Shown one piece after another: positions 62,501 through 64,000 of a DNA stretch of 64,000 nt (positions within the stretch are counted from its first letter, which is position 1; every line of letters starts with the position of its first letter). This DNA comes from Acanthornis magna (lineage: Eukaryota; Chordata; Aves; Passeriformes; Acanthizidae), in assembly GCA_036785705.1 (NCBI GenBank), contig JAWUZG010000135.1, positions 558,001 to 622,000 on the forward strand, given 5' to 3'. The notes beneath the pieces are model-generated. The model was not told the DNA's origin. It was given only the letters and a program-made list of their open reading frames with translations, and did not search any database. Position numbers and translations under genes: made by a program.

Positions 62501-64000
62501 TCAAACTAGGCTTACTGAGAGTGGCAAAATAAGTAATATTTGAAAATACCATATGGATAACATTAGTCACTTGGTCCTGGACAAGGTGAACTATGAGGTT
62601 AATCTAGTATGGCAAATCCCATTGATAATGTTGGCATGTGCTCCACAAAATTGGCTGCCCAGGGAACAAGGGAAACATTGTTTTTTTACTGTGTGACACA
62701 GGAGACCTAAAGCAGTCAAAAATCCAGTTACTGGAAGATAGTACACACCAGACAGGAGGTATTTGCTAAAATTACACATGCTGGACATTGCTGCCCTAAT
62801 TTCCCTGTATAATTGCTGAATTTGTATTGTAGCGTATGCATCACTAAATTTCCTAAAACTGCGAAGCAATTTGATCAGCTCTGTTGAGGAGTTTTTATGT
62901 GTCAAACCTTGTAAAGTACTGATTGTGAAAGAACCATGAAAGAGAAAGCCACAGAATCCCTTTAAAATATGTCAAACAAATCAAGCAAGGACAAAAATCA
63001 GGTGACAGAAATTGCATTTCTTTTTGTGAACAGGAAGAAAGGAATTTTGCTGTAAGCTAGGCCATGCTTTTCCATCACTTAGCACCATTAATGCTGCACT
63101 AACATAGCCTAATCCTTTTTGTCAATGTATTTCTGTTAATTTGACAGCCTTTGGTAACATTCACATCTCTCTTGGGATGTTAATATATCCTGGGTTGAAG
63201 TGAATAGAGTGTGAAATCATGGTTTATAGCTCATTTTGAAATTATTTTCTTCTTCAGAAGATTAGAGAAACCCATATGCATGGTTCAAACTCTCCCCTAC
63301 CCATGTGATGGGGAATGGAATAAACAAATAAATATTGGTCAGCGTCCTTGCAGCACGCTGTTGCACTATGTCTGGCCTTGGGAGAGCTGTATTAATTCCA
63401 CTGCAGTGCTCTGTCAGAGGAGTAATCCTCCACTCAGAGTCAGGTGAAGTTTCCCTAGAGCTGTGGCACAGTGGATCTGCCACCTACCTGTGGATGTTGG
63501 CGAGCTCCCAAATACTTTGGAGTTGAGTATGTGTGTCTAAGAGCCACTTTGAAAACATCAGGGCTAAAGATGTGGACAAGTCATTGTGCTTTTAAATAAG
63601 ACATTATGGTCAGTGGTTTTTTTGTCTTCCATGTGATAATCATGGTCTTGTTAGATTTCCACATTCCCATGGGAATGAAGTTAGGATGTGCACAGAAATA
63701 CTGCCGTTCATTTTGTATTCTTTCCAGTGCGCTTTTCATCTACACATCATGGAGCAGAAAATGAGAGGCTTGCACTCCCCTAATTCTCACAGGGGATCAT
63801 TAGGATTCCCCACTGTTGTCTAATCATGTGCTGTCCCATTGATGTGTAGTCAATTGCTGGGTAATTGTGTTTTGTGGAGTAGATCTCGCTTGAGTAAAGC
63901 AGTGTGTTGGCTTTAGTTCCGGGAAACTGGTATGGATTTTTAAGCTCTTAAATGAACAACAGATCATTCTGTGCTCCACAATGTATAAGCACAAAGTATG
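59583..64000. other. Unique AT-rich DNA, no gene seen
   Basis: There is no coding region; frames are 104 codons or fewer with no domain. A T14 run lies at 60463-60476. The part 61.15-61.70 kb is repeat-free and complex, with ATGCAAAT and ATTA-type words, the look of conserved non-coding enhancer DNA. That is only an impression from a single sequence. Confidence 0.5.

Noticed and set aside
1..64000. tRNA, rRNA, CRISPR array, phage, bacterial operon or defence system
   Set aside because: No cloverleaf, rRNA core words, regularly spaced direct repeats with spacers, or dense long coding frames were seen. The repeats are those of a bird genome.

Overview
The window looks like bird nuclear DNA, and I found no complete protein-coding gene in it. 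The assignment rests on repeats. There are several 5'-truncated CR1 LINE fragments that end in the typical CR1 3' tail (the AATCACAGAAT motif on the opposite strand). There are also two endogenous-retrovirus LTRs whose ends and inner motifs match LTR families common across birds. Repeats are sparse, which also fits a bird. Most of the DNA is AT-rich and single-copy in appearance. Every open frame is short (159 codons at most), and none that I read shows a recognisable cellular protein domain. The layout suggests the inside of a very long intron, or an intergenic desert.

Layout. At 431-497 a strong polypyrimidine tract runs into CAG|GTAAGT, and a second GTAAGT donor lies 38 bases further on. 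This is the arrangement of a vertebrate recursive splice site with its RS-exon, and it suggests a long intron on the + strand. A CR1 tail lies at 1032-1085. From 1.5 to 8.7 kb there are T/G, G, C and AAT low-complexity tracts and one CpG-rich patch (7.59-7.95 kb). A cluster of CAGATATGCAT repeats lies at 14.07-14.12 kb. Degraded CR1 copies on the - strand occupy 17.6-18.2 kb and 21.28-22.65 kb; the second keeps a broken reverse-transcriptase region. Between 23 and 42 kb the sequence is mostly featureless, with small tandem duplications, a 17-bp triple repeat and short hairpins. Solo-type ERV LTRs lie at 42.26-42.80 kb (- strand) and 50.32-50.77 kb (+ strand). A possible small exon with good splice signals lies at 53,451-53,497 (+). 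An A-rich (CAAA)n block at 58.0 kb and a T/G-rich block at 59.5 kb form a large inverted pair. The last 4 kb is unique AT-rich DNA.

How it fits together. The recursive splice site and the small-exon candidate are on the same strand, so a single + strand host transcript crossing the whole window is a plausible reading. It is not proven. I saw no tRNA, rRNA, CRISPR array, bacterial operon or new multi-gene system.
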